This document shows, piece by piece, positions 30,247 through 40,097 of a stretch of DNA of 64,000 bases. The stretch's first letter is position 1, and every line of letters begins with the position of its first letter. Below the pieces are notes generated by a model. That model had not been told where the DNA came from. It ran no database searches and was given only the letters and a program-made list of their open reading frames with translations. The position numbers and the translations under genes were made by a program. Source of the DNA: Colwellia sp. 20A7 (lineage in GTDB: Bacteria > Pseudomonadota > Gammaproteobacteria > Enterobacterales > Alteromonadaceae); NCBI RefSeq assembly GCF_009832865.1, contig NZ_CP047130.1, forward strand, positions 4,216,001 through 4,280,000, written 5' to 3'.

Positions 30247-31407
30247 CTAGTTACTCCCATTATTAAATCTATCACTTCGAGCAGAAGTTGATGGTGCAGA
30301 GTTAACACTTGGCTGCTCTTGTGGTTGTGAGTATGACTGAGGCGTTGTACGCTGTGTAGTTGATTGCTGCTGCATAATTTTATCAAGTGGCAAATAAATC
30401 ATGTTATTTCCACCATCAACATCAACCATTACTTTGCTTGTATTACTATAAACTTTTTCCATCGTTGCTATGTATAAGCGTTGACGGGTAACTTCTGGTG
30501 CTGCTTGATATTCAGGAAGAATTTTTTCAAAACGAGCAACTTCACCTTCAGCATCTAATACAATTTGGCCTTTATAAGCTCGCGCTTCTTGTTCCATACG
30601 TTTAACACGGCCACGTGCACGCGGTTCAATTCCACGAGCATAAGCTTCTGCTTCACGTAAAAAACGTACTTCATCTTCTTGTGCTGCGATAGCATCATCA
30701 AAAGCATCTTTCACTTCATTAGGTGGACGAGCATCTTTAAAGTTAACATCAACAATAATCAAACCTAAGTTAAAAGGTTCTATAATTTGCTCAAGTTCTT
30801 TCCACACAGATTGACGAATGATTTCTCGACCACTGGTTAGAATGTCATCCATTTTTGCATGGCCAACAACATAACGTAGTGCACTATCAAGTGATTGATT
30901 CAAACTATCATCAGCATTAGTAACACTAAATACATAGTTACGCGCATCCATTACACGGTATTGAATTTGCATTTCAACTTGAACAACATTTTCATCTTGC
31001 GTTAGCATAAAGCCTGATGACTGCATTTCACGCGTACTTTGCATATCAATTGGAATAATACGGTCAACAAAAGTCCACTTCCAGTTAATACCTGGATCAA
31101 CTGTGCCGGCATACTGGCCAAAGCGCAGTACAATACCTTTTTCGGCTTCTTTAATAGTATAAAAACCACTAAAAGCATAAACAACTATTGCAATAATAAG
31201 TACTAAGCTTATACCAATAGTAGACATGCTTTTGCCTGACGGTGAAGAGCCTCCTGAAGACTTTCCTCCACCTTTGCCTCCAAAGATACCGCTGACTTTT
31301 TTGCCTAAATCATTAAGCAACTCATCCAAGTCTGGTGGCCCTTGGTTTTTACCACCTTTATTTTTCCAGGGGTCTTTATCATTATTCCCCGGTTCATTCC
31401 AAGCCAT
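30247..31407 (-). CDS. hflK: FtsH-regulating band-7 protein HflK
   Basis: This 386-residue inner-membrane SPFH protein partners HflC. A glycine-rich cytosolic N-terminus (MAWNEPGNNDKDPW) precedes a single helix (STIGISLVLIIAIVVYAF) and the band-7 domain. The C-terminal tail is Gln/Ser/Pro-rich. The start at 31407 has GGAGAAATAC upstream and matches the usual MAWNEPG beginning; an upstream in-frame start at 31470 adds 21 unlikely residues. Confidence 0.96.
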   Translation of the reverse strand: MAWNEPGNNDKDPWKNKGGKNQGPPDLDELLNDLGKKVSGIFGGKGGGKSSGGSSPSGKSMSTIGISLVLIIAIVVYAFSGFYTIKEAEKGIVLRFGQYAGTVDPGINWKWTFVDRIIPIDMQSTREMQSSGFMLTQDENVVQVEMQIQYRVMDARNYVFSVTNADDSLNQSLDSALRYVVGHAKMDDILTSGREIIRQSVWKELEQIIEPFNLGLIIVDVNFKDARPPNEVKDAFDDAIAAQEDEVRFLREAEAYARGIEPRARGRVKRMEQEARAYKGQIVLDAEGEVARFEKILPEYQAAPEVTRQRLYIATMEKVYSNTSKVMVDVDGGNNMIYLPLDKIMQQQSTTQRTTPQSYSQPQEQPSVNSAPSTSARSDRFNNGSN

Positions 31408-31555
31408 GTATTTCTCCGCTAGGTTAGTAATTATTAAATATTTATTGATGATTCTATCAAATATCTTCAAGTTTATGATAAAACGATCACTTTTATAAGA
31501 CTCAATATGAGTATTAACACATTAATTTACAATATATGCTCAATTGAATTTGAAA

Positions 31556-32854
31556 TTAAGGCTTCAATTGCACATATTGTTCAATTTCATTGCCTTCTTG
31601 CTTAACTAGTCGATTCCATTCTCGTTTAGGTAATTTTAAATTAAGATGACAGTGGCCTTCGTCATCATAATACTCATTTTGAATACTGTTTAATTTATAT
31701 AAAATTCCACGAAGCTTTCCAGCAGTCGGTGGAATCACTAATTTTTTCTCAACTATTTGGCTTCCCAAACGTTCAGTCAGTGCAGTAAAAAATAAATCAA
31801 TCCCAATATTAGCCTGAGCTGATAGCCAAACTCTTATTGGACGTCCTTGATCATCTCTGTCTATCCGAGGCGCAACATCATCTAGATTATCAATTTTATT
31901 ACAAATAATTAGCTGTGGAACCTCATCTGCTTCAATTTCAGATAAAACATATTCTACTTGTTCAATATTTTCACTGCGTCTGTCATCTGAAATATCGACT
32001 ACATGAATTAATAGTTCGGCTTCGCGCGTTTCAGTGAGTGTTGCTTTAAATGCCGCAACTAAATCATGAGGTAAATGGCGAATAAACCCAACAGTATCAG
32101 CTAAAATTACACCACCAATACCTTCAAGCTCAATTCGTCGTAATGTTGGATCAAGTGTTGCAAAAAGTTGATCAGCAGCATAAACATCTGATTGTGTTAA
32201 GAGATTGAATAAAGTAGATTTTCCTGCATTAGTGTAACCAACTAATGATATTGTTGGTAGTTCAGCACGTGTTCTTGAACGCCTGCCTTGCTGCCTTTGT
32301 CGCTCAACCTTTTCTAAACGTTTGCCAATCATAACCATACGTTCACTTAATAAACGTCTATCTGTTTCTAATTGCGTTTCACCTGGGCCACGTAAACCAA
32401 CACCACCTTTTTGACGCTCTAAGTGAGTCCAACCACGAATTAAGCGACTACTCATATGTCGTAATTGTGCTAATTCGACTTGTAACTTTCCTTCATGAGT
32501 ACGGGCACGCTGAGCAAAAATATCAAGAATGAGGGAGGTTCTATCTACTACACGGCACTGACACAAGGTTTCAATATTTTTTTCTTGGGAAGGCGATAAA
32601 CTATGATTAAAAAGCACAACATTCGCGTCAAACAGACGAACAGCTTCCGCTATTTCTTCTGCTTTTCCTGAGCCAACAAAAAATTTAGGGTGTGGGGTAC
32701 CACGTTTACCAGAAATAACGGTTAACTCGGTTACGCCTGCTGAAGAAACTAACATTTTAAACTCAGTTAAATCTTCACGGGTACTTTCATCTGGGAAGTC
32801 TAGGTGAACAAGCACTGCTTGCTCACCTGCTTGATAACGATCAAACAACTGCAT
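31556..32854 (-). CDS. hflX: Ribosome-splitting GTPase HflX
   Basis: This 432-residue GTPase has an N-terminal HflX domain (FVGSGKAEEIAE) and a central G domain with Walker A GYTNAGKSTL, then DTVGFIRHLP and NKID. HflX splits stalled or hibernating 70S ribosomes, notably after heat. It is the gene after hfq, as in E. coli, and precedes hflK. Motifs and length are normal. Confidence 0.97.
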   Translation of the reverse strand: MQLFDRYQAGEQAVLVHLDFPDESTREDLTEFKMLVSSAGVTELTVISGKRGTPHPKFFVGSGKAEEIAEAVRLFDANVVLFNHSLSPSQEKNIETLCQCRVVDRTSLILDIFAQRARTHEGKLQVELAQLRHMSSRLIRGWTHLERQKGGVGLRGPGETQLETDRRLLSERMVMIGKRLEKVERQRQQGRRSRTRAELPTISLVGYTNAGKSTLFNLLTQSDVYAADQLFATLDPTLRRIELEGIGGVILADTVGFIRHLPHDLVAAFKATLTETREAELLIHVVDISDDRRSENIEQVEYVLSEIEADEVPQLIICNKIDNLDDVAPRIDRDDQGRPIRVWLSAQANIGIDLFFTALTERLGSQIVEKKLVIPPTAGKLRGILYKLNSIQNEYYDDEGHCHLNLKLPKREWNRLVKQEGNEIEQYVQLKP

Positions 32855-32991
32855 TAAACCTTAGAAATAATGACTGTCGAGACAGGAGAAAGATATTCTC
32901 TAAAAAGTCACATTCAAATAACGCGAATACCAACTTATCAGTAAAATATAAGTTGTCATAAGTAAAATTTAGCACCAAAATATAGGTAACT

Positions 32992-33237
32992 TTACTCTTC
33001 TGACTCTGACTGATTAGGCACTGGTGCTGTGTTTACTGCACGTGCTGGTACTACTGTTGAAATAGCATGTTTATATACCATTTGACTAACGGTATTCTTT
33101 AATAAAATCACAAATTGATCGAATGATTCTACTTGCCCTTGTAATTTAATACCGTTGACTAAATAAATTGCAACTGGAATACGATCACGACGTAACGCAT
33201 TCAAAAATGGGTCTTGTAAAGATTGACCTTTTGCCAT
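32992..33237 (-). CDS. hfq: RNA chaperone Hfq
   Basis: This 81-residue Sm-like protein forms hexameric rings that pair small RNAs with messages. [34 protein letters not shown] and the Sm2 motif YKHAIST are diagnostic. AAGGAGCC precedes the ATG at 33237; an in-frame upstream start at 33282 is unsupported. The C-terminal tail is short and acidic (NQSESEE). A dyad CAACTTAT/ATAAGTTG lies between hfq and hflX. Confidence 0.98.
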   Translation of the reverse strand: MAKGQSLQDPFLNALRRDRIPVAIYLVNGIKLQGQVESFDQFVILLKNTVSQMVYKHAISTVVPARAVNTAPVPNQSESEE

Positions 33238-33556
33238 TTTATGGCTCCTTTTTCTTATTATTAAATAAAAGTTATTAACCAAAACTATTTTTGATTAATG
33301 ATAATTTTTTGCTATTCCCCAATACATAACCAGTTAATTATACATCAATATTTTAATATTGCTTAATCATTACCAGTATATTTATGTTTATCGAGAATAT
33401 TATTGTAACTATTTACGTAGTGATAACTTTGGCTAGAAAGCCAAAATATAACTTTAATGGTCACCTATTACTAAAGAATGCGACACACTTACTGTTTTCA
33501 CTTTTACTCCACCCAACAAAAATGTCATCAAATTTCACTTCTATTAGGCTCAACTA
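33238..33556. other. Intergenic region between miaA and hfq
   Basis: This AT-rich region of about 320 bases must contain an hfq promoter, since it breaks the otherwise tight gene run. In E. coli hfq promoters lie within miaA; here a separate gap exists. No RNA gene or operator is recognised. Confidence 0.5.
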
Positions 33557-34501
33557 TTAATCACATTTTCCAACTGCAGCTAAAACTTTCGATAAATTCA
33601 TTTCATCATCGGTTGTTAACCACTGTAATTCTGGCCAACTTCTTAGCCAAGTTAATTGACGTTTAGCCAATTGCCTTGTTGCACACACACCTTTAAAAAT
33701 CATTTCTTTATGGTCATATTCATCATTCAAATATTGCCACATTTGACGATAACCAACACAACGAATTGAAGGTAAGTTTTCATGCAAATCATTTCGTTTC
33801 TTTAACGCTATAACTTCATTTTCAAACCCTTGCTCTATCATTTGTTGATATCGCAACTCAATTCGTTCGTGCAAAGTACTGCGTTCTTTCGGTGTGATAG
33901 CGAATTGTAATATATCGCCATCAAGCTTATCACCTTTAATTTGTGTCAATTGTGTCAAAGTGTTACCCGTTAAACGAAACACTTCTAAAGCTCGAATTAA
34001 TCGTTGAGGATCATTTGGATGAATTCGTTGTGCTGAAACGGAATCAACTTGCGCTAATTGCGCATGCATTGCCTCCCAACCTTGCTCTGCAGCCTCTGTT
34101 TCTATTTGTTTACGTATTTCACTGTTAGCCGCAGGTAATGGTGAAATACCTTCGATGAGACTCTTAAAATACATCATAGTTCCCCCAACCAATAAAGGAA
34201 TACGATTATTAGCTCTGATGCTCGCTATTTCAGCTAACGCATCGTGACAAAAATCAGCGGCAGAATAGCTTTGCGCGGCATCACGAAGGTTAATTAAACG
34301 GTGAGGGTATTTCGATAATTCATTAGCACTTGGTTTAGCTGTACCAATATTCATATCTCGATAGATTAAGGCTGAATCAACACTGATAATATCGCACGGT
34401 AAAGCATCAGACAAAGCCATAGCTAATGCGGTTTTACCCGATGCTGTTGGTCCCATTAAACAGATAACGGGTGGTTGCTTGACTACATTTATTGTCGACA
34501 C
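33557..34501 (-). CDS. miaA: tRNA dimethylallyltransferase
   Basis: This 314-residue cytosolic enzyme transfers an isopentenyl group to A37 of tRNAs reading UNN codons. The P-loop [27 protein letters not shown] and the [18 protein letters not shown] motif are standard. It lies 38 bases after mutL, in the classical amiB-mutL-miaA-hfq order. Confidence 0.97.
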   Translation of the reverse strand: MSTINVVKQPPVICLMGPTASGKTALAMALSDALPCDIISVDSALIYRDMNIGTAKPSANELSKYPHRLINLRDAAQSYSAADFCHDALAEIASIRANNRIPLLVGGTMMYFKSLIEGISPLPAANSEIRKQIETEAAEQGWEAMHAQLAQVDSVSAQRIHPNDPQRLIRALEVFRLTGNTLTQLTQIKGDKLDGDILQFAITPKERSTLHERIELRYQQMIEQGFENEVIALKKRNDLHENLPSIRCVGYRQMWQYLNDEYDHKEMIFKGVCATRQLAKRQLTWLRSWPELQWLTTDDEMNLSKVLAAVGKCD

Positions 34502-34539
34502 TAAATTGAAATCTCATGTTAATTATACTGATAGCTTAA

Positions 34540-36483
34540 CTAATGCGTTACGTCTAACTCAGTAATAGATATTAATTGCTTAACTTGAGATGTAAGGTCT
34601 AGCGGGACAGATTTCAAGAGTATGGTGTCTATTTTTTGTGTTGGTAATGCTTTTTCCGCTTCTAACCACAAAACTTCGGCTTGCTCTTCAGTATAGTGTT
34701 GAGCAATCATAACGCTCGCTACAGCAGAAATAATATTACTATCACTTTCTTTTTGTGGTTTATCACTGTGTTCAAATGATGATAATTTTTCGATAATTTG
34801 AATAAAACTCGTACTAACATCTTGTTCACGTAGTAACGCCGGAAATTGCCTTATTTGTACTCGCCCTTTATTGCCTTTATTGCCTTTATTATTGATGGTA
34901 ACCACAATACCCGCTAATTCTAATTCAACCTGATAGTGTTGTACGGTCAATACTTGCTGTTCTGATAGTTTTATCACAACAGGTAAGAGTAACGGTTGGC
35001 TAATTAATCCCTTATTAGGCTTTGTTTCACTTAGCTGCCAATGTAATAAAATTTTATTTTTATGTAATTGGTATGCCAACGATGACAATGAAAGTAAGCG
35101 TAAACTATCGTCTTGTTTGAAAATGCCATATTGCCCTTGTTCAATAGCAATAAAAAACGCTTCAATATGATGCAAGGGTTCGGGTACGGTGGTAACGTTA
35201 GAAGCTTCTGACACGTCAATTTGATTTATGGAATCCCTTTTATCATGCACTATTGGAGTCATCAGTTTTTGATAATTATCTACCGCAGATTTAGTTATTC
35301 CTGGACTAGCCGTATAATTATTTGTTGTCGCTGAACGTGGGCTGTATGCTTTTTCATTTATATGCTGCTCACTCATTTGAGCTAATGGTTTTACATAATC
35401 AGGCCGATCATATTGTACACTTTCATGTACCGGCTCAACTTGGTTCTCTGTTGGCAAGTGCTCTTCCTGAAAATCTAAGAGCTGATTATTTTCCATCAAT
35501 GCTTTATGGCACACAGAGTAAATAAAGTCATGAACATAGCGGCTTTGATGAAAACGTACTTCATGTTTGGCTGGGTGTACATTTACATCGACTTCACTAT
35601 GATCAAGTGTTAAAAATAAAACAAACGCAGGATACGTATCTGGTGGTAATAAATCGGCATAGGCTTGGCGAATTGCATGATTAATTAATTTATCACGCAT
35701 CATTCTGCCATTAACATAGCTATAACAAAGATCATTTTGATTACGAGCAAAGCTTGGTTTTGCTAACCAACCAGAAAACAACATATCATCATGCTGACAG
35801 TGAACTTCTACTGCATGTTCAACAAACTTTTGTCCACAAACCATAGCGACACGCTTGGCACTTTGTGCTTTAGTAATCGCAGCGCGATATTGACGAATCA
35901 TTTTTCCGTTATGTGTTAAAGAAAAACTAACCTCAAAACATGCTAGCGCAATGCGTCGTATGACTTCATCGATATGATTAAATTCTGTTTTTTCAGTACG
36001 TAAAAACTTACGTCTTGCTGGTGTATTAAAAAACAAATCTAATACTTCTATTGTTGTACCATCGGGATGTGCTGCAGGTTGTACAGTCACTGCCATATCA
36101 CGACCTTCAGCAGTTGCTTGCCACGCTGTCTCTTGGTTTTTAGGCTTCGACGTTAATGTTAACCTTGCCACTGAACTGATACTTGCTAATGCTTCACCAC
36201 GAAAACCTAGGCTATTTATTGCTTCTAAATCACTTAAATCTTTTATTTTACTCGTGGCATGACGACTTAATGCTAATGTTAATTCGTCTTTTGCAATGCC
36301 AACGCCATTATCACTAATACGAATACGCTTAACACCACCTTTATCAACCTCAATATTTATATTAGTTGCACCCGCATCTAAGCTATTTTCAACAAGCTCT
36401 TTAATAACTGAAGCAGGCCTTTCTACGACTTCACCAGCCGCTATTTGGTTCGCTAATCGTGCTGGGAGTATCGCTATTGTCAT
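34540..36483 (-). CDS. mutL: DNA mismatch repair protein MutL
   Basis: This 647-residue protein has the GHKL ATPase N-terminus: QIAAGEVVERPASVIKELVENSLDAGA, DNGVGI and GFRGEAL. A variable Gln/Ser-rich linker (about 350-440) leads to the C-terminal dimerisation domain. It couples MutS recognition to MutH and UvrD. The KGNKGNKG stretch near residue 560 arises from a short TTGCCTTTA tandem repeat at 34863-34890 and may be a slippage site. It follows amiB by 52 bases. Confidence 0.97.
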   Translation of the reverse strand: MTIAILPARLANQIAAGEVVERPASVIKELVENSLDAGATNINIEVDKGGVKRIRISDNGVGIAKDELTLALSRHATSKIKDLSDLEAINSLGFRGEALASISSVARLTLTSKPKNQETAWQATAEGRDMAVTVQPAAHPDGTTIEVLDLFFNTPARRKFLRTEKTEFNHIDEVIRRIALACFEVSFSLTHNGKMIRQYRAAITKAQSAKRVAMVCGQKFVEHAVEVHCQHDDMLFSGWLAKPSFARNQNDLCYSYVNGRMMRDKLINHAIRQAYADLLPPDTYPAFVLFLTLDHSEVDVNVHPAKHEVRFHQSRYVHDFIYSVCHKALMENNQLLDFQEEHLPTENQVEPVHESVQYDRPDYVKPLAQMSEQHINEKAYSPRSATTNNYTASPGITKSAVDNYQKLMTPIVHDKRDSINQIDVSEASNVTTVPEPLHHIEAFFIAIEQGQYGIFKQDDSLRLLSLSSLAYQLHKNKILLHWQLSETKPNKGLISQPLLLPVVIKLSEQQVLTVQHYQVELELAGIVVTINNKGNKGNKGRVQIRQFPALLREQDVSTSFIQIIEKLSSFEHSDKPQKESDSNIISAVASVMIAQHYTEEQAEVLWLEAEKALPTQKIDTILLKSVPLDLTSQVKQLISITELDVTH

Positions 36484-36535
36484 GATTATTCTTATTGTTT
36501 AAAGTGATTACTTACTGGAGGTTTACGATAAAGTG

Positions 36536-37867
36536 CTAGCCTGCACGGGGTATTTTTAATGTTTGACCAATACGAAGTACGTTAGATTTTAATTTGTTAA
36601 CCGCTTTAATTCTTGCGACTGATATTTTATAACGTTGAGCAAGTACAGATAACGATTCACCACTGCGAACTTTGTGCTTTCTCATCGTTGTTGCAGCTAA
36701 TAACGTACCTTGCGGAATATTGTTAGTAAAATAGCTATCAACGGCTTTAAAAATAGCATTCGCAAGCTTTGTCTGATGAGTTCTACTATTAAGATTTTTT
36801 TCTTCGGTTGGATTAGAAATAAAACCTGTTTCTATCAAGACAGAGGGAATATCAGATGATTTCAAAACTGCTAAACTCAAGCCCTCAGGCTCTTTTTTAT
36901 GAAGCTTAGTTACTTGCTTTAGTTCTTTAATAACATGCAATGCAAATTCATAACTACTTGCCATAGTGTATTCTTTTTTCATGTCAGCAAGTGTAAAGGC
37001 TAAATTTTTATCTTTCGTTAATTTGATGGTGTCTCCTGCCCCACCTAGCAGCTCCGACTCATCTTGCCTATTGGCAATCCAGCGAGTAAATTCAGAGTTA
37101 GCCCGTCTAGATGACTGCACTAGCACTGAAGCGCCACTCGGCTTAGGAGATACAAAAGCGTCTGCATGAATAGAAATAAGTAAATCAGCTTTACTTTCTC
37201 TCGCTAATTCTGTTTTTCTGCTATGTGTTACATAGTAATCGCCCGTTCTGATCATAGCGGCTTTAAAGCCTTCTCTTTGATCAATCATCTTCGCAAGCTT
37301 TTTGGCAATTGACAGGGTTACACGTTTTTCATAGGTACCTTTAGCACCAATAGAACCCGGGTCTTCACCGCCATGCCCGGCAACAATAGCAATAATTATA
37401 TCCCGTTGACCATTTGAACTTGTGCTTTCTATAACAGGCGTAGATTTATTTTTATCATGTAAATCAATTACTAATCTATCACCATACTGTCCAGCAGGTG
37501 CTAAGGGAAAAACGGTTAGCGGGTAGGTTTTCGATAATTCTAAAACTAAACGTGTAGTTCCTGTTGATTTAGAAGTACTGGTTCGAAATACCTGAATACG
37601 TGGGTCATTGTCAGCGAGTGTTTTTAGTGTGACATTATTTTGAGTGTTTTTAAAATCAATAACTAAACGATCAGGCTTACTTAACGTAAAGTATTTGTAA
37701 TCAGGTTTGTCTTTAAGATCGAAAACAATACGTGTATTTTCTGGTGCCGGCCAAACTCGAATACCGTTAATGCTATTGGTGCCGGCTAACGCATTATTTG
37801 CACACAACGATACAACAACTAATAAAAGCCAAAATACAATAGAAGCTATGGAGGGTAACAAGCGCAT
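36536..37867 (-). CDS. amiB: N-acetylmuramoyl-L-alanine amidase AmiB
   Basis: This 443-residue periplasmic zinc amidase splits septal peptidoglycan for daughter-cell separation. In order: signal peptide (about 1-28), AMIN domain (about 32-130; peptidoglycan/septum targeting), Amidase_3 domain (about 150-375, zinc ligands in IVAGHGGEDPG and ISIHADAF, catalytic Glu in IETGFISN) and one C-terminal LysM (HKVRSGESLSVLAQRYKI). E. coli AmiB lacks LysM, but many marine relatives carry it. Activation by EnvC/FtsEX is expected. Confidence 0.96.
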   Translation of the reverse strand: MRLLPSIASIVFWLLLVVVSLCANNALAGTNSINGIRVWPAPENTRIVFDLKDKPDYKYFTLSKPDRLVIDFKNTQNNVTLKTLADNDPRIQVFRTSTSKSTGTTRLVLELSKTYPLTVFPLAPAGQYGDRLVIDLHDKNKSTPVIESTSSNGQRDIIIAIVAGHGGEDPGSIGAKGTYEKRVTLSIAKKLAKMIDQREGFKAAMIRTGDYYVTHSRKTELARESKADLLISIHADAFVSPKPSGASVLVQSSRRANSEFTRWIANRQDESELLGGAGDTIKLTKDKNLAFTLADMKKEYTMASSYEFALHVIKELKQVTKLHKKEPEGLSLAVLKSSDIPSVLIETGFISNPTEEKNLNSRTHQTKLANAIFKAVDSYFTNNIPQGTLLAATTMRKHKVRSGESLSVLAQRYKISVARIKAVNKLKSNVLRIGQTLKIPRAG

Positions 37868-37971
37868 AACTAACCTTAAAAAACTAATTCTTGAATTATT
37901 TATCTTAAGTGATGTAAACCTTCAAGATATTCTCACAAAACCTACCAGAAACTGCCTTAACAATCATGACA

Positions 37972-38469
37972 TTAACCATATGTTAATGCTAATTGTTGTA
38001 AAACATCTTCACCTCGTTTAGAACAAGCTTGTAAATCGATCACTCGTTGTTCATTCTGATAAACCATATTAATGATTATATCCGCATTAGCCAAGAGGCC
38101 AGCGCCTTTTTCTGGCCATTCAATAAAGCAACAGCAATTATCAGCGAAATAATCGCGAATTCCCATATATTCTAATTCTTCAGGATCACTTAAACGATAC
38201 AGATCAAAATGATACACTTGCCAAGGCGTTAATTCATAAGGTTCAACCAAGGTATAAGTCGGGCTTTTTACATTGCCTTTATGCCCCATTCCACGAACAA
38301 AACCGCGTGTAAGTGTTGTTTTTCCAGCTCCCAAGTCGCCATTTAAAAAGACTACAAGAGATTGCTGTGCCTGTTGTTGCTCATTTTGCCAATGTAGTAC
38401 TTTAGCTAAATTATCGCCAATAGCAATTGTCGCGGCTTCATCGGGTAAAAGGTACTCTAACTTTTTCAT
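37972..38469 (-). CDS. tsaE: tRNA threonylcarbamoyladenosine ATPase TsaE
   Basis: This 165-residue cytosolic ATPase is required with TsaB, TsaC and TsaD for t6A37 on ANN-reading tRNAs. Walker A GDLGAGKTTLTRG, then SPTYTLVEPY and FIEWPEKG, are standard. It is the first gene of the block running to purA. The usual upstream neighbour nnrE is not here; queG is divergent instead. Confidence 0.96.
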   Translation of the reverse strand: MKKLEYLLPDEAATIAIGDNLAKVLHWQNEQQQAQQSLVVFLNGDLGAGKTTLTRGFVRGMGHKGNVKSPTYTLVEPYELTPWQVYHFDLYRLSDPEELEYMGIRDYFADNCCCFIEWPEKGAGLLANADIIINMVYQNEQRVIDLQACSKRGEDVLQQLALTYG

Positions 38470-38832
38470 CTTTTCTCAAAATTTTCTATTAATCGCTAGG
38501 TTAGCTATTCTGTGCCCAGTAACCTTACAAGAGTATGAATAGGTGATGTTACATTAATCATAATGACTAGTAATAATATCATCTGATGCGCCATGAATAT
38601 AGACAGGCTAGCGGGTAACTATAAAATATTTATTCACTGATTAAAGCAATTATGAACTTATTATTTTGTAAATATTGTAAAATCGGCAAACTCAGCGCCT
38701 GACTTACTACCAAGCTTAACTATGAAGGCACTTATATTTTGCTCGTGATTGTTGTGATAAACTCCTCAATTATTTACCCCCATTAGCTATACTAAACCAT
38801 ACTTTATTTGTATTGGTTATTTTATTTAAAAA
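38470..38832. other. Divergent promoter region tsaE/queG
   Basis: This AT-rich region of 363 bases lies between divergent starts. I see no coding frame, RNA gene or clear operator. Confidence 0.5.
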
Positions 38833-40023
38833 ATGACAAAAACAACCTCAGATACTCATACTCTTAACTATTCCCAATTGGCCGAAAATATCCATTGTTG
38901 GGGTAAAGAATTAGGCTTTTCTCAATTAGGTATTACCGATATTGACCTATCCAAGCATGAAAAAGGCCTTGAGGAATGGTTAGCAAATGGTTATCACGGC
39001 AATATGGATTATATGGCTCGCCATGGCTTAATGCGGGCACGTCCTGCAGAGTTAGTACCAGGAACGGTTAGAGTTATTAGTGTTAGATTAGATTATTTGC
39101 CTACCGACGCCAAGTGCGCTCGTATTTTAAAAGCAAAAGATCACGCTTATATTAGCCGTTACGCATTAGGTCGAGATTATCATAAACTCATGCGAAAACG
39201 CCTGCAATCATTAGGTAAAAAAATTGCTGAACATTGTGAAGATTTTAATTTTCGCCCATTTGTTGATTCTGCACCAGTATTAGAACGTCCCTTAGCTGAA
39301 AAAGCGGGTTTAGGCTGGATAGGTAAACACAGTTTATTACTCAACAAAGAAGCAGGATCGTGGTTTTTTCTCGGTGAGTTGCTTATTGATATACCATTGC
39401 CGGTAACATTAATTGAACCTAAAAAAACAGAAAAATCAACGAATGATTGTGGCAGCTGCGTAGCCTGCATAAAAATATGCCCCACCAAAGCCATTGTAGA
39501 GCCCTATGTAGTTGATGCTAGACGCTGCATTTCTTATTTTACCATTGAATCTCCTGATCCTATTCCAATAGAATTGAGACCATTAATGGGTAATAGAATT
39601 TATGGTTGTGACGATTGCCAACTTATTTGTCCTTGGAACAAATACGCAAAGCTGAGTTTAGAAGATGATTTTCAGGCGAGAAATAAACTTGATGAAATAA
39701 CCCTTTTAACACTTTTCTCTTGGAGTGAAACCTATTTTTTAGATGTTTTCCAAGGGTCTCCGATAAGACGAATAGGTTTTCAAAGTTGGCAACGCAATAT
39801 TGCCGTAGCATTAGGCAATGCCCCTTGGGATACTGAAATTGTTCAGGCGTTGGAAGATAAGTTACCCCTTTCTTCCGAATTAGTTGCTGAGCATATTCAT
39901 TGGGCTATAGCACAGCAAAACCTAAGAAAACCAGATAAAGACGTTATGAATAAAAGCCCGATTGAACGACTTAATGCTAGATTAATTCGTTCCGTAGAAA
40001 AAGGGCTTCCTAGAGATGCATAA
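38833..40023 (+). CDS. queG: Epoxyqueuosine reductase
   Basis: This 396-residue cytosolic cobalamin and iron-sulfur enzyme reduces epoxyqueuosine to queuosine in tRNA. The N-terminal cobalamin-binding domain is followed by two [4Fe-4S] cysteine sets, CGSCVACIKICP and CDDCQLICPWNK, and a C-terminal HEAT-like region. queG often sits next to tsaE or nnrE, divergently transcribed, as here. Confidence 0.96.
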   Translation: MTKTTSDTHTLNYSQLAENIHCWGKELGFSQLGITDIDLSKHEKGLEEWLANGYHGNMDYMARHGLMRARPAELVPGTVRVISVRLDYLPTDAKCARILKAKDHAYISRYALGRDYHKLMRKRLQSLGKKIAEHCEDFNFRPFVDSAPVLERPLAEKAGLGWIGKHSLLLNKEAGSWFFLGELLIDIPLPVTLIEPKKTEKSTNDCGSCVACIKICPTKAIVEPYVVDARRCISYFTIESPDPIPIELRPLMGNRIYGCDDCQLICPWNKYAKLSLEDDFQARNKLDEITLLTLFSWSETYFLDVFQGSPIRRIGFQSWQRNIAVALGNAPWDTEIVQALEDKLPLSSELVAEHIHWAIAQQNLRKPDKDVMNKSPIERLNARLIRSVEKGLPRDA

Positions 40024-40097
40024 TCGTTCAACTATACAGGTTTAAACAGATCCAAGGTACATTACAATACCTCATGAAATGACTGTTAGCTAAATAT

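Noticed and set aside
32931..32955. CAACTTAT/ATAAGTTG dyad between hfq and hflX as a terminator
   Set aside because: AT-rich stem without a T-run, within a pair of genes usually co-transcribed; not called as a separate feature.
37579..37595. GGTTCGAAA-like sequence suggesting a tRNA T-loop
   Set aside because: It is inside amiB and no cloverleaf can be formed around it.
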